In this document: positions 50,845 through 60,583 of the stretch, one piece after another
How the letters are laid out: each line of letters begins with the position of its first letter
How positions within the stretch are numbered: the first letter of the stretch is position 1
Origin: Arthrobacter sp. NicSoilC5
Lineage (GTDB): Bacteria; Actinomycetota; Actinomycetes; Actinomycetales; Micrococcaceae
NCBI RefSeq assembly: GCF_019977395.1
Contig: NZ_AP024660.1
Coordinates: 1,736,001 to 1,800,000 of the forward strand
Direction: 5' to 3'
DNA length: 64,000 nucleotides
Position numbers and translations under genes: made by a program
The notes under the pieces: generated by a model
Told to the model about the DNA's origin: nothing
Seen by the model: the letters and a program-made list of their open reading frames with translations, nothing else
Database searches by the model: none

Positions 50845-52217
50845 CCGGCTGCCCGTTCAGCGGCCGGGCGCCGGAGGCATCGGAGCCAACCACCGGGCCC
50901 GCTTCCGCCCAGGCACCGTTGGACCCCGCCGTAGGGGAACGGCCGACGGCGGGCGCACGTCTGAGCAGGCGCGGACTGTTTGGCATCGCCGGACTGGGCG
51001 GGGCTGCGGCAGGACTGGCGGCCGGCTTCCTTGGCCACGACGCGGTGGCGGCCTCCGCGGCACCTCCCGCCGCCGACAGTCCGGTGGTCCCCTTCCACGG
51101 GGACCACCAGGCCGGCATCACCACCCCCGCCCAGGACCGCCTGCACATGGCCGCGTTCGACGTCACCACCACCAAACGCGACGAGCTCATCCAGCTGCTC
51201 AAGGACTGGACACGCGCGGCCGAAGCCCTGACCGAAGGCCGCCCTGCCGGCGCAACCGGCGCGGTGGATGGCCCCTACGGCGCTCCGCCCGAGGACACCG
51301 GCGAGGCCCTGGACCTCAACGCGGGCAAGCTGACCCTGACCTTCGGCTTCGGCGCCGGCCTGTTCGAGAAGGACGGCGTGCCCCGGTTTGGCCTGGACGG
51401 CCGGCGGCCCGAGGCCCTGATCGACCTGCCGCACTTCCCCGGCGACGACCTGGACCCCGCCCGCAGCGGCGGCGACCTGGTGGTCCAGGCCTGCGCCGAC
51501 GACCCCCAGGTTGCCGTCCACGCCATCCGGAACCTGGCCAGGATCGGGTTCGGAAAGGTCCGGGTGCGGTGGTCCCAGCTGGGATTCGGCCGGACCTCAT
51601 CCACCACCCGTGCCCAGCAGACCCCTCGGAACCTCTTCGGCTTCAAGGACGGCACCAACAACCTCAAGGTCGAGGACGACCAACTGCTGGACCAGCACGT
51701 GTGGGCCACGGCCGGCCGGCCTGAAGATGCCTGGCTGGCGGGCGGCAGCTACCTGGTGGCGCGGCGGATCCGGATGCACATCGAGACCTGGGACCGGACG
51801 TCGCTGGGCGAGCAGGAGGGCCTGATCGGCAGGACCAAGGGCACGGGCGCACCCCTGTCCGGCGGCGAGGAATTCACCGAGCCCGACTTCACCCGGCAAG
51901 GCAAAGGCGGCAAACCCCTGATTCCGCTCGATTCCCACATGCGGATGGCCCACCCCAGCCAGAACAGCGGCGTCCGGATGCTGCGCCGGGGCTATAACTA
52001 CACGGACGGTTCCGACGGCGTAGGCCACCTCGATGCCGGCCTGTTCTTCATCGCCTTCGTCACCGATCCCCGGAGCCACTACGTCCCCATGCAGATGGCA
52101 ATGGCCAAGGGCGACACCCTGGCCGTGGAGTACCTGAAGCACACGGGGTCGGGGCTGTTCGCCGTTCCCGGCGGGGTGAAGCCCGGCGGATTCATCGGGG
52201 ACGGGCTGTTCGCATAG
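50841..52217 (+). CDS. efeB: EfeB deferrochelatase / DyP-type peroxidase
   Basis: A 458-residue heme peroxidase of the DyP family. The twin-arginine signal LSRRGLFGIAGLGG sends it, folded, across the membrane. GFKDGTNN is the GxxDG catalytic Asp motif; the distal part AHPSQNSGVRMLRRGYNYT contains the conserved His/Arg region. In other bacteria EfeB oxidises ferrous iron or takes iron from heme. Third gene of the operon, coupled to efeO. Confidence 0.94.
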   Translation: MTGCPFSGRAPEASEPTTGPASAQAPLDPAVGERPTAGARLSRRGLFGIAGLGGAAAGLAAGFLGHDAVAASAAPPAADSPVVPFHGDHQAGITTPAQDRLHMAAFDVTTTKRDELIQLLKDWTRAAEALTEGRPAGATGAVDGPYGAPPEDTGEALDLNAGKLTLTFGFGAGLFEKDGVPRFGLDGRRPEALIDLPHFPGDDLDPARSGGDLVVQACADDPQVAVHAIRNLARIGFGKVRVRWSQLGFGRTSSTTRAQQTPRNLFGFKDGTNNLKVEDDQLLDQHVWATAGRPEDAWLAGGSYLVARRIRMHIETWDRTSLGEQEGLIGRTKGTGAPLSGGEEFTEPDFTRQGKGGKPLIPLDSHMRMAHPSQNSGVRMLRRGYNYTDGSDGVGHLDAGLFFIAFVTDPRSHYVPMQMAMAKGDTLAVEYLKHTGSGLFAVPGGVKPGGFIGDGLFA

Positions 52218-52247
52218 CCGCTCGGGTGTCCGACGGCGGGGTCCCGG

Positions 52248-53114
52248 CTACTGCTGCCGGCCCGCCATCCGCTCCAGCCGGGCGATCCGGTCCCGCATGG
52301 GCGGGTGGGTGGCGAACAGCTTGTTCATGCCGCCGCCGCGGAACGGGTTGGCGATCATCAGGTGCGAGGCGTTGACCAGCCGCTGGTCCTGCGGCAAGGG
52401 CGCAAGGCTGACGCCGCGCTCAATCTTGGCCAGGGCTGAGGCGAGCGCCAGCGGATCGCCGGTGAGCTGCGAACCGTCCTCGTCGGCGTCGTACTCCCTG
52501 GTGCGGGAGATGGCCATCTGGATCAGCGACGCCGCGAAAGGCGCCAGCAGTGCCATGGCGATCATGGCCAGCGGGTTGGCGTTGCGCCGGTCTCCGCCCC
52601 CGAAGAACAGCAGCATCTGCCCCACCGAGGTGATCACGCCGGCGACCGCTGCGGCCACGGACGAGGTGAGGATGTCGCGGTTGTAGACGTGCATGAGCTC
52701 GTGGCCCAGGACTCCGCGGAGTTCGCGCGGGTCCAGCAGCTGCAGGATGCCCTCGGTGCAGCAGACGGCGGCGTTTTGCGGGTTGCGGCCGGTGGCGAAG
52801 GCGTTGGGGTTCATGGTGGGCGAGACGTAGATCCGCGGCATGGGCTGGTTGGCGCGCATGGAGAGCTCGCGGACAATCTGGTACAGCTGCGGCGCCTGGG
52901 CTTCGGTCACCGGGAAGGCCTGCATGGAGCGGATGGCGATCTTATCGCTGTTCCAGTACCCGTAGAACGTGGTGCCGACGCCGATCAGGGCCATGATCCA
53001 GATGGGCGCCGAACTGCGGGTGCCGACGCCGATGATCGCACCGAGGCCCAGCAGGACTGCCCACAGCACCCCGAAAAGCGCCGCGGTCTTCAGACCGTTG
53101 TGATGGTTGTGCAC
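52248..53114 (-). CDS. htpX: membrane zinc metalloprotease HtpX
   Basis: A 288-residue M48-family protease for quality control of membrane proteins. About four hydrophobic segments; the zinc motif is HELMH, with the third ligand Glu in [12 protein letters not shown] at 53114 is set by GGAGGAAAC just upstream. Ends 30 bases from the convergent efeB gene, with only a weak repeat between. Confidence 0.95.
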   Translation of the reverse strand: MHNHHNGLKTAALFGVLWAVLLGLGAIIGVGTRSSAPIWIMALIGVGTTFYGYWNSDKIAIRSMQAFPVTEAQAPQLYQIVRELSMRANQPMPRIYVSPTMNPNAFATGRNPQNAAVCCTEGILQLLDPRELRGVLGHELMHVYNRDILTSSVAAAVAGVITSVGQMLLFFGGGDRRNANPLAMIAMALLAPFAASLIQMAISRTREYDADEDGSQLTGDPLALASALAKIERGVSLAPLPQDQRLVNASHLMIANPFRGGGMNKLFATHPPMRDRIARLERMAGRQQ

Positions 53115-53142
53115 GTTTCCTCCTTGCTTAAGGAACGGCTTG

Positions 53143-54414
53143 CTAGGGCACCGGGTTCCGGGCGTCGTACTTCCGGAAACCGGGCTGCAGTTTCGCCGCC
53201 AGCCACGCCCCCGCGATGCACAGCGCACCGCCAACCAGCAGGACCCAGCCCTCATTCAAAAGCTTAGTCGCGCCGCCGGCCAGCAGGTCCCCGATCCGGG
53301 GGCCGCCGGCCACCACCACGATGAACACCCCCTGCAGGCGTCCACGCAGGTGGTCCGGGGCCGCGGCCTGAAGGATGGTGTTGCGGAAGACGCTGCTGAT
53401 GGAGTCGGCGATCCCGGCCAGCGCGCAGCAGGCGGCGGCAGGCAGCAGCCACAGGGTGACGGCACCGTCCGGCGCGGGCCCGGCGAGCAGCACCACCAGG
53501 CCGAAGGCGCCAATGGACGCACCCCAGCCCATGACGGAAACCACGACGGCGGTCCCCTGGCGGCGCACGCTGCCCAGCGGACCGGAGAACAGCCCGGCCA
53601 GGAAGGCCCCGACGGCGGTGCAGGCCAGCAGGATGCCCACGGTCGCCTCGCCGCCGCCGATCATGAGGGCAGCGACGGCGGGGAGCAGCGCCCGCGGCTG
53701 GGCAAGGACCATGGCCACGAGGTCGATGATGAAGGTCATCCGGAGGTTGGGGCGCGTTCCCAGGAAGCGGAAACCCTCAACCACGGAACGAAGTCCCACT
53801 TTGCTGCGGGTTCCGGCTGGTGGCATGGGCGGAAGCCGGTAGACGGCCCAGAGGACGAACGCGAAGCTGGCGAAGTCGATGGTGTATGTCCAGCCGAACC
53901 CCAGCCACGCCACCAGGACGCCGGCCAGCAGCGGCCCGGCGGTCATGGCCAGGCCCAGGGACAGCATGCTCAGGGCGTTGGCCGCCGGCAGGAGTTCCTT
54001 GCGGATGAGCATCGGGATGATGGCACTGCGGGCCGGCTGGTTGATGGCCTGGGCCCCGCTTTGCAGCGCCACCAGCAGGTACAGCACCCACACGTTGCCC
54101 AGCTGCAGCCAGGCCTGCAGCGCGATCAGGCCGGTGGTCAGCCAGAGGACCGTGGAGGCCAGCAGGGCGATGCGCCGGCGGTCGTGCGCGTCCGCGATGG
54201 AGCCGCCCATCAGGCCGCCCACCACCAGGGGAACCAGCGCGAAGATGCCCAGCAGGCCAACGTAGAAGCTGTCCTGGGTCAGCCGGTACACCTCAAGGCT
54301 CACCGCCACCAGGGTGAGTTGGCTGCCGACGGCGGACACTGCCGATCCCAGCCACAGCCGGCGGAATGCGGGGCTTTCCTTGAGCGGCGTGACATCGGCA
54401 AGTATTTTCCCCAC
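53143..54414 (-). CDS. MFS exporter, EntS-like (enterobactin-type)
   Basis: A 423-residue transporter with 12 helices, [29 protein letters not shown] at the start and [10 protein letters not shown] as the first cytoplasmic loop, the pattern of the EntS/MFS_3 siderophore exporters. It has a GTG start at 54414 and an iron box 26 bases upstream, supporting a role in siderophore or iron-chelator export. The gene upstream on the other strand is furA. No siderophore biosynthesis gene is in the window. Confidence 0.85.
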   Translation of the reverse strand: MGKILADVTPLKESPAFRRLWLGSAVSAVGSQLTLVAVSLEVYRLTQDSFYVGLLGIFALVPLVVGGLMGGSIADAHDRRRIALLASTVLWLTTGLIALQAWLQLGNVWVLYLLVALQSGAQAINQPARSAIIPMLIRKELLPAANALSMLSLGLAMTAGPLLAGVLVAWLGFGWTYTIDFASFAFVLWAVYRLPPMPPAGTRSKVGLRSVVEGFRFLGTRPNLRMTFIIDLVAMVLAQPRALLPAVAALMIGGGEATVGILLACTAVGAFLAGLFSGPLGSVRRQGTAVVVSVMGWGASIGAFGLVVLLAGPAPDGAVTLWLLPAAACCALAGIADSISSVFRNTILQAAAPDHLRGRLQGVFIVVVAGGPRIGDLLAGGATKLLNEGWVLLVGGALCIAGAWLAAKLQPGFRKYDARNPVP

Positions 54415-54439
54415 CCCGCAACACTAGCGGGCGACACGG

Positions 54440-54458
54440 AAAGGTAAGCCGAGCCTTA
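54440..54458 (-). promoter_or_regulatory. iron box upstream of the MFS exporter
   Basis: On the minus strand TAAGGCTCGGCTTACCTTT matches the DtxR/IdeR consensus at about 15 of 19 positions, allowing A/T at the weak ones. It lies 26 bases before the exporter start. Confidence 0.65.
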
Positions 54459-54465
54459 TTGTGAG

Positions 54466-54478
54466 TTATTAATAATAA
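54466..54478 (+). promoter_or_regulatory. FurA-type palindrome upstream of furA-katA
   Basis: TTATTA, one base, TAATAA is a perfect 6-1-6 palindrome 16 bases before the furA start, like the AT-rich 7-1-7 boxes of Fur-family regulators. Autoregulation of furA-katA by peroxide is expected. Confidence 0.65.
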
Positions 54479-54494
54479 GTGTTTCAATGGAGCC

Positions 54495-54980
54495 ATGACG
54501 GAGCACTTTGATGGCCAGGAAGCATGGGCTGCAGCCCTGCGCGCCCATGGCCGCAGGGTGACCAAGCAGCGGCTCGCTGTACTCGCCGCCGTCGAACGCC
54601 ACCCCCACTCCCCTGCCGAAAGCATCCTCGCCGCCGCCCGGACGGAACTGCCGGAACTCACGGCGCAGTCCGTCTACGTGGTCCTCGGCGACCTGACGGA
54701 CCTGCACATGCTGCGCCGGTTCGAGCCGCCGCACTCCCCCGCACTGTATGAAACGCGGGTGGGCGACAACCACCACCACGCCATCTGCATCAGTTGCGGC
54801 CGCGTGGAAGACGTGGACTGCGCCGTCGGCCACGCCCCCTGCCTTACACCGCACTGGAACCCGGACGCCAAGCCGATGACCATCCAGATTGCGGACGTCA
54901 TGTACCAGGGCATCTGCCAGGAATGCCAGCAGGCCCAACAGCTACCTCCCCCCAGTCCCTCGCAAGAAAAAGAGAAATAG
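54495..54980 (+). CDS. furA: Fur family peroxide/metal regulator FurA
   Basis: A 161-residue repressor. The winged helix ([48 protein letters not shown]) is followed by a dimer domain with metal ligands HHHAIC and two CxxC pairs (CISC and CQEC) for structural zinc. In actinobacteria FurA usually precedes catalase and senses peroxide. Here katA starts seven bases after the stop, in the same operon. The gene is divergent from the exporter, with an AT-rich palindrome in front. Confidence 0.9.
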   Translation: MTEHFDGQEAWAAALRAHGRRVTKQRLAVLAAVERHPHSPAESILAAARTELPELTAQSVYVVLGDLTDLHMLRRFEPPHSPALYETRVGDNHHHAICISCGRVEDVDCAVGHAPCLTPHWNPDAKPMTIQIADVMYQGICQECQQAQQLPPPSPSQEKEK

Positions 54981-54987
54981 GAGAACA

Positions 54988-56484
54988 ATGACTGCCGTTT
55001 CCACAACCCAGTCAGGTGCACCGGTTACGTCCGACGCACACTCGAAGTCAGTTGGTGCCGATGGTGCTATCATCCTGACTGACCACTACCTGGTGGAGAA
55101 GCTCGCCCAGTTCAACCGTGAGCGGGTTCCGGAGCGCGTAGTGCACGCCAAGGGCGGCGGCGCATTCGGTACGTTCAAGGCCACCGAGGACATCTCCAAG
55201 TACACCAAGGCAGCGTTCCTGCAGCCTGGCGTCGAGACCGAGATGCTGATCCGCTTCTCCTCCGTGGCCGGCGAGAACGGCTCCCCGGACACCTGGCGCG
55301 ACCCCCGCGGTTTCGCCGTGAAGTTCTACACCACCGAGGGCAACTACGACCTCGTGGGCAACAACACCCCCGTCTTCTTCATCCGCGACGGCATCAAGTT
55401 CCCGGACTTCATCCACTCCCAGAAGCGCCTGCCCGGCACGCACCTGCGCGACGCCGACATGCAGTGGGACTTCTGGACCCTGTCCCCCGAGTCCGCCCAC
55501 CAGGTCACCTGGCTGATGGGCGACCGCGGCCTGCCCGCCTCCTGGCGCGAGATGCAGGGCTACGGCTCGCACACCTACCAGTGGATCAACGCCGAGGGCG
55601 AGCGTTTCTGGGTCAAGTACCACTTCAAGTCCAACCAGGGCGTGAACTCCATGACCTCCGAGCAGGCCGAACAGCTTGCCGGCTCCGACGCGGACTTCTA
55701 CATCCGCGACCTGTCCGAGAACATCGAAGCCGGCAACTTCCCGTCCTGGGACCTGCACGTGCAGGTCATGCCGTACGAGGATGCCAAGACCTACCGCTTC
55801 AACCCGTTCGACCTCACCAAGGTGTGGCCGCACGCGGACTACCCGCTGATCAAGGTGGGCACCATGGAGCTGAACAAGAACCCGGAGAACTACTTCGCGC
55901 AGATCGAGCAGGCCACCTTCGCGCCGTCGAACTTCGTGCCCGGCATCGCCGCTTCCCCGGACAAGATGCTGCAGGCCCGCATCTTCTCCTACGCGGACGC
56001 ACACCGCTACCGCGTGGGCACCAACCACGCCCAGATCCCGGTGAACCAGCCCAAGAACCAGGTCAACAACTACAGCCAGGACGGCCAGGGACGTTTCCTC
56101 TTCAACGCCCCCTCCGTTCCGGTCTATGCGCCGAATACCTTTGGCGGCCCGGCTGCCGTTGAGCCGCAGAACCCGGCCGGCGGCTGGGAGAACGACGGCG
56201 AGCTGACCCTCGCCGCGCACTCCCTCCACGCCGAGGATGGCGACTTCGTTCAGGCCGGCGCGCTGTACCGCGAGGTCTACAACGAAGGTGAAAAGGCCCG
56301 TTTCCTGGAGACCATCACCGGTGCTGTGGGCGGCGTGAAGCGCTCCGACATCAAGGAACGTGCCATCCAGTACTGGACCAACGTCGACGCCGAGCTGGGC
56401 GCCAAGCTCCGCGCCAACCTCGGCGCCGGTGCCGCCCCGTCGGCTCCGGCTTCGGACGCTGAGTCCGCCAACAAGATCGGCTAG
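54988..56484 (+). CDS. katA: heme catalase
   Basis: A 498-residue monofunctional catalase that decomposes hydrogen peroxide. The distal His lies in [14 protein letters not shown], the Asn in [12 protein letters not shown], and the proximal heme-ligand Tyr in [17 protein letters not shown] at 54988 follows TAGGAGAAC. It ends at a strong terminator. Co-transcribed with furA, so peroxide-inducible expression is expected. Confidence 0.96.
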   Translation: MTAVSTTQSGAPVTSDAHSKSVGADGAIILTDHYLVEKLAQFNRERVPERVVHAKGGGAFGTFKATEDISKYTKAAFLQPGVETEMLIRFSSVAGENGSPDTWRDPRGFAVKFYTTEGNYDLVGNNTPVFFIRDGIKFPDFIHSQKRLPGTHLRDADMQWDFWTLSPESAHQVTWLMGDRGLPASWREMQGYGSHTYQWINAEGERFWVKYHFKSNQGVNSMTSEQAEQLAGSDADFYIRDLSENIEAGNFPSWDLHVQVMPYEDAKTYRFNPFDLTKVWPHADYPLIKVGTMELNKNPENYFAQIEQATFAPSNFVPGIAASPDKMLQARIFSYADAHRYRVGTNHAQIPVNQPKNQVNNYSQDGQGRFLFNAPSVPVYAPNTFGGPAAVEPQNPAGGWENDGELTLAAHSLHAEDGDFVQAGALYREVYNEGEKARFLETITGAVGGVKRSDIKERAIQYWTNVDAELGAKLRANLGAGAAPSAPASDAESANKIG

Positions 56485-56510
56485 TCAGGCCTCCTGCCGG
56501 CTGAATTAAA

Positions 56511-56546
56511 GAACACCCCGTCACGGTCTTCCGTGGCGGGGTGTTC
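56511..56546 (+). terminator. terminator of furA-katA
   Basis: A 16-base stem with one mismatch (GAACACCCCGTCACGG and complement) and a TCTT loop follows the katA stop and leads into TGCTG. A strong hairpin with only a weak T-run. Confidence 0.8.
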
Positions 56547-56622
56547 TGCTGTCCGGCTCCGGTTGTGCACATACGGCGCCGGGGATCTGGCCGGTTGGGG
56601 ACGGCGGCCCTAGGCTCCGTAG

Positions 56623-57258
56623 ATGAACACTTTCGCAGGCATTCCCCCGGAAGCCTTCCGCTTCTACGCGCAGCTGGAGGACAACAACAACCGCGACTGG
56701 TGGCTGGAACACAAAGCCACGTACGACGAATCAGTCAAGGAGCCCCTCACCCTCCTGCTCTCCGAGCTGGAGCCCGAGTTCGGACCTGCCAAGCTCTTCC
56801 GCCCCAACCGGGACATCCGATTCTCGCTGGACAAATCACCGTACAAGACCGCCCAGGGAGCCTTCGCCGCACGCCAGGAAGGCGTGGGTTTCTACCTTCA
56901 AATCAACGCAGACGGGCTGTTGATCGGCGGCGGCTACCACTCCCACACTCCCGCGCAGCTGGCCCGGTTCCGCGCGGCCGCTGACGCTTCCGCCAGCGGC
57001 GCAGCCCTGCAGGACATTGTGGATGCCGTGGCCGGGGCCGGTTTTGCCATCGAGGGTGAGAAGCTGAAAACCGTCCCGCGGGGTTTCGACAAGGACCATC
57101 CCCGCGCCGAACTGCTCAAGCACAAATCGCTGTCCGCGGGTGTCGAGGTGGGCCAGCCGGAGTGGGTGTCCACACCGGCCGCGAAGGAGCAGATCGCGGA
57201 ACGCTGGCGGCAGCTGCGGCCGCTCGTGGAATGGGTGGGACGGTACGCGGCGCCGTGA
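56623..57258 (+). CDS. DUF2461 domain-containing protein
   Basis: A 211-residue protein of the DUF2461 family. Its characteristic blocks are FYAQLEDNNNRDWWLEHKATYD near the start, LFRPNRDIRFSLDKSPYKT (about 62-82), and GFYLQINADGLLIGGGYH. The function is unknown; the conserved basic and aromatic residues suggest a nucleotide or polyanion ligand, which is an inference. It stands alone after katA, convergent with the permease. Confidence 0.88.
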   Translation: MNTFAGIPPEAFRFYAQLEDNNNRDWWLEHKATYDESVKEPLTLLLSELEPEFGPAKLFRPNRDIRFSLDKSPYKTAQGAFAARQEGVGFYLQINADGLLIGGGYHSHTPAQLARFRAAADASASGAALQDIVDAVAGAGFAIEGEKLKTVPRGFDKDHPRAELLKHKSLSAGVEVGQPEWVSTPAAKEQIAERWRQLRPLVEWVGRYAAP

Positions 57259-57321
57259 CCGGCCGGGAGCGCTGAACCGGGCTGTGCGGCAGCCGGAAAT
57301 GCGGACCGCCCGGAAACGCGG

Positions 57322-57351
57322 CTGCCCGCCCGGCGCAGGCCGGGCGGGCAG
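57322..57351. terminator. hairpin between convergent genes
   Basis: A perfect 12-base stem (CTGCCCGCCCGG and complement) with a six-base loop between DUF2461 and the permease. It probably acts in both directions; T-runs are weak. Confidence 0.7.
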
Positions 57352-57375
57352 GTCAACAGCGGGGGTTGCGGGCCG

Positions 57376-58938
57376 TCAGGTCCGGCTCAGTTCGTCCTCG
57401 TCTTCAGGCTCCGCGGCTTTCCGGGGAGCCGCGCCGGACGCGCCATTGACGCTCGCGTTGGCCTCGGCGAAACGCTCATTGAGCCGCGAGTGGCGCTGGC
57501 CGTAGGCGAAGTAGATGGCCAGGCCCAGCACCAGCCAGAAGGCGAAGAAGATCCAGGTCTCCACAGCGAGGTTGGTCATCAGGTAGAGGCACAGCACCGC
57601 AGAGACGATGGGCAGCACCTTGCCGAACGGAACCCGGAAGGCCGGCTTCAGGTCCGGGCGCTTCTTGCGGAGCACCAGGATGCCCAGGCTGACCACCACG
57701 AACGCGGACAGCGTACCGATGTTGATCATTTCCTCGAGCAGATCCACGTTGGTGAGGCCTGCAACCAGCGCCACCGCGGCACCGCAGATGACCTGGAGGC
57801 GCACGGGAGTGGACCGCTTGTCGCTGGTCTTGGACAGCGCCCGGGGCAGCAGGCCGTCGCGGCTCATGGCCAGCACCACGCGGGACAGGCCCATGAGGAG
57901 CACCATGATCACGGTGGTCAGGCCCACCAGGGAACCGAAGGCGATGACCTTGGCCGCGGAGGTGTCTCCCACTGCCTCGAAGGCCGTGGTGAGGGTGGGG
58001 CTCTTGGCTTCGGCAAGCTGGGTGTAGGACACCATGCCGGTCAGGGCCAGGGACACGAGGATGTAGAGCAGCGTGACCAGGGCCAGGCCGCCGAAGATGC
58101 CGCGGGGCAGCGTCTTCTGCGGGTTCTTCACTTCCTCTGCGGAGGTGGCCACCACGTCGAAGCCGATGAAGGCGAAGAACACCAGGGCGGCACCGGCGAA
58201 GATGCCCATGGTGCCGTACTGGGCAGGCGCAGCTCCGGTCAGGAAGCCAAAGAAGGACTGCTTCAGGACGTCCGCAGCGCCGGTGCCGCCCGTGGGCTCA
58301 GCTGCCGGAACGAAGGGGGTGTAGTTCTCGAACTTCACGTAGGTGAAGCCCACCACGATCACGAACAGCACCACCGCGATCTTGATCAGGGTGAAGACGT
58401 TGCCTACACGGGCGGAGAGCTTGGTGCCCAGCACCAGCAGCACGGTAAAGATGGCCACGATCAGGAATGCGCCCCAGTAGAGGTCCACGCCCCCCAGCGG
58501 GATGGCCGGCGGGATGTCCAGGCCGGTGAGGGCGAACACCTTGCTGAGGTAGATGCCCCAGTACTTGGCGATCACGGCGGCGGCGGTGAACAGTTCCAGG
58601 ATCAGGTTCCAGCCGATGATCCAGGCAAGGAGCTCACCCATGGTGGCGTACGTGAAGACGTAAGCGGATCCCGCTACGGGAATGGCCGTGGCGAACTCGG
58701 CGTAGCACATGATGGCCAGCGCGCACGTGACGGCCGCAATCGCGAAGGACAGCGTAACGGCGGGACCTGCAAAGTTGGCGGCGGCCTTTGCGCCGACCGA
58801 GAAGATGCCGGCGCCGACAGCAACGGCGACGCCCATAATCATGAGGTCCCAGGTGCTGAGGGAACGCTTGAGCTTGCGTCCGGGCTCATCGGCGTCGGCA
58901 ATCGACTGCTCGATGGATTTTGTCCGCAGAAGGTTCAT
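57376..58938 (-). CDS. APC family amino-acid permease (CAT type)
   Basis: A 520-residue amino-acid permease with about 12-14 helices. The first helices carry GVAVAVGAGIFSVGAKAA and AVTCALAIMCYAEFATAIPVAGSAYVFTY, the hallmark of the cationic-amino-acid-type branch. IGFDVVATSAEEVKNPQKTLPRGI is the conserved loop. It likely imports amino acids by proton symport. A promoter region with repeated GACGGTCCC elements lies upstream. Confidence 0.92.
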   Translation of the reverse strand: MNLLRTKSIEQSIADADEPGRKLKRSLSTWDLMIMGVAVAVGAGIFSVGAKAAANFAGPAVTLSFAIAAVTCALAIMCYAEFATAIPVAGSAYVFTYATMGELLAWIIGWNLILELFTAAAVIAKYWGIYLSKVFALTGLDIPPAIPLGGVDLYWGAFLIVAIFTVLLVLGTKLSARVGNVFTLIKIAVVLFVIVVGFTYVKFENYTPFVPAAEPTGGTGAADVLKQSFFGFLTGAAPAQYGTMGIFAGAALVFFAFIGFDVVATSAEEVKNPQKTLPRGIFGGLALVTLLYILVSLALTGMVSYTQLAEAKSPTLTTAFEAVGDTSAAKVIAFGSLVGLTTVIMVLLMGLSRVVLAMSRDGLLPRALSKTSDKRSTPVRLQVICGAAVALVAGLTNVDLLEEMINIGTLSAFVVVSLGILVLRKKRPDLKPAFRVPFGKVLPIVSAVLCLYLMTNLAVETWIFFAFWLVLGLAIYFAYGQRHSRLNERFAEANASVNGASGAAPRKAAEPEDEDELSRT

Positions 58939-59000
58939 TGGGGGTCACAATCCTGGTTTGTGAGGGAAACAGACCTATCAACGATACTGTCCATCCACTG

Positions 59001-59045
59001 GACGGTCCCAATCGTCCCGAATAGTGAGACGGTCCCGATGCCGAA
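59001..59045 (-). promoter_or_regulatory. direct repeats upstream of the amino-acid permease
   Basis: The block GACGGTCCC...AT...CGAAT occurs twice with 27-base spacing (59001 and 59028) about 63 bases upstream of the permease start. Reads as GGGACCGTC on the coding strand. Helical spacing (about 2.5 turns) could suit a tandem activator; function is not known. Confidence 0.4.
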
Positions 59046-59057
59046 TATTCTTCCGCC

Positions 59058-59100
59058 AATGCACTCGGGGCCCTCCGAATGGAGAGCCCCGAGTGGCATT
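59058..59100 (-). terminator. terminator of the alcohol/aldehyde operon
   Basis: A near-perfect 19-20-base stem (AATGCACTCGGGGCCCTCC side) with loop GAAT, directly after the DUF779 stop on the minus strand. Confidence 0.8.
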
Positions 59101-59112
59101 TGGTCGAACTTC

Positions 59113-59520
59113 CTAGGACGGCCAGTCCATCAGCGTTGACCGGATCAGGAAGCGTTTACCTTCAGGCGCTTCAACGGAAAAGCCGCTCCCTCTTCCCGGT
59201 ACGACGTCGATGGTCAGATGGGTGTGGCTCCAGTAGTTGAACTGCTCCCGGGACATCCAAAACTCCAGCGGCAGGGGCTGCAGACCGTCCGAAAGGTCGA
59301 ACAGCCCCAGCAGGACATCCGCGTCCCCCGTGATGAAGTCCCCGGCCGGATAGCACATGGGCGAGGACCCGTCGCAGCAGCCGCCGGACTGGTGGAACAT
59401 GAGCGGGCCATGCTTGTCCCAAAGCATCCGGAGCAGATCCACGGCAGCCGGCGTGAGCGCGACCCGGGAGAAATCTTCCCCGGGCAGCGTCACGGCGGCA
59501 GCGAGCCCTTCAGCCGGCAT
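59113..59520 (-). CDS. DUF779 domain-containing protein
   Basis: A 135-residue protein with the DUF779 signature FHQSGGCCDGSSPMCYPAGDF, followed by FWMSREQFNYWSHTHLTIDVV. The Cys cluster suggests a metal or redox site. DUF779 genes commonly sit beside aldehyde dehydrogenases of this type, as here. It starts at the TGATG overlap with the adhP stop, so it is translated with it. Function unknown. Confidence 0.9.
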   Translation of the reverse strand: MPAEGLAAAVTLPGEDFSRVALTPAAVDLLRMLWDKHGPLMFHQSGGCCDGSSPMCYPAGDFITGDADVLLGLFDLSDGLQPLPLEFWMSREQFNYWSHTHLTIDVVPGRGSGFSVEAPEGKRFLIRSTLMDWPS

Positions 59521-60542
59521 CAGAACCTCAGCACCACGCGGCCGTCGATCTTGGCGTGCTTCATCTCATCGAGCACGGCATTGACCTCCGACAGCTCCCG
59601 CACGGACACCGTGGGGTGGATCTTCCCGCGGGCATAGAAGTCAAGGGCTTCCTCCATGTCCTGCCGGGTGCCGACGATCGAGCCGCGCACAGTCAGTCCC
59701 TTGAGCACAATCTCGAAGATCGGCGCCGGGAAATCCCCCGGCGGCAGTCCGTTGAACACGATGGTGCCGCCGCGGCGGGCCATCCCAATGGCCTGTCCGA
59801 ACGCTGACGGGTGCACCGCAGTGACCAGGACTCCATGGCAGCCTCCTGTCTCCCGCTGGATTACTTCCACCGGGTCCTCATGCAGGGCGTTGACCGTGAG
59901 TTCAGCGCCGTGGGCCTTGGCCAGGGCCAGCTTGTCGTCGGCGATGTCCACGGCCGCAACCCGGAGTCCCATGGCCACGGCGTACTGGACCGCGATGTGC
60001 CCCAGGCCGCCGATGCCGGAAATGGTGACCCACTGGCCCGGCCGGGTCTCGGTCATCTTCAGCCCCTTGTAGACGGTGACGCCGGCGCAAAGCACCGGCG
60101 CCACCTCGACGGGGTCGGATCCCGCCGGTATGCGCGCCGCGAACCGGGAGTCCACCAGCATGTACTCCCCGAAGGAGCCGTCCACGCTGTACCCGCCATT
60201 CTGCTGCGCCTCGCACAGTGTTTCCCACCCCGTACGGCAGTACTGGCAGTCGCCGCAGGCTGACCACAGCCATGCGTTGCCCACCAGGTCACCGACGGCG
60301 AGGTCGGAAACTCCGTCGCCGAGGGCAACCACCTCGCCCACGCCTTCATGGCCGGGAACGAACGGAGGCGAGGGCTTGACCGGCCAGTCGCCTTCCGCTG
60401 CATGGAGGTCGGTGTGGCAGACGCCCGTGGTCAGGACCTTGACCAAGGCCTGTCCCGGCCCCGGCGTGGGAACGGCGATGTCCTTGACCGACAGGTCGGC
60501 GCCGAATTCGGTTACTACTGCTGCTTGCATTGTCGTCGTCAT
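59520..60542 (-). CDS. adhP: zinc-dependent alcohol dehydrogenase AdhP
   Basis: A 340-residue medium-chain zinc alcohol dehydrogenase. The catalytic zinc ligands lie in GVCHTDLH and PGHEGVGEV; the structural zinc is held by four Cys in ACGDCQYCRTGWETLC. The cofactor loop is GIGGLGHIAVQYA. It converts a primary alcohol such as ethanol to an aldehyde with NAD+. It is co-transcribed with the upstream aldehyde dehydrogenase and overlaps DUF779. Confidence 0.94.
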   Translation of the reverse strand: MTTTMQAAVVTEFGADLSVKDIAVPTPGPGQALVKVLTTGVCHTDLHAAEGDWPVKPSPPFVPGHEGVGEVVALGDGVSDLAVGDLVGNAWLWSACGDCQYCRTGWETLCEAQQNGGYSVDGSFGEYMLVDSRFAARIPAGSDPVEVAPVLCAGVTVYKGLKMTETRPGQWVTISGIGGLGHIAVQYAVAMGLRVAAVDIADDKLALAKAHGAELTVNALHEDPVEVIQRETGGCHGVLVTAVHPSAFGQAIGMARRGGTIVFNGLPPGDFPAPIFEIVLKGLTVRGSIVGTRQDMEEALDFYARGKIHPTVSVRELSEVNAVLDEMKHAKIDGRVVLRF

Positions 60543-60583
60543 TGGCGAAATCCTTGCGTCGTTGTAGTGGTGCGGGCCTAGGC

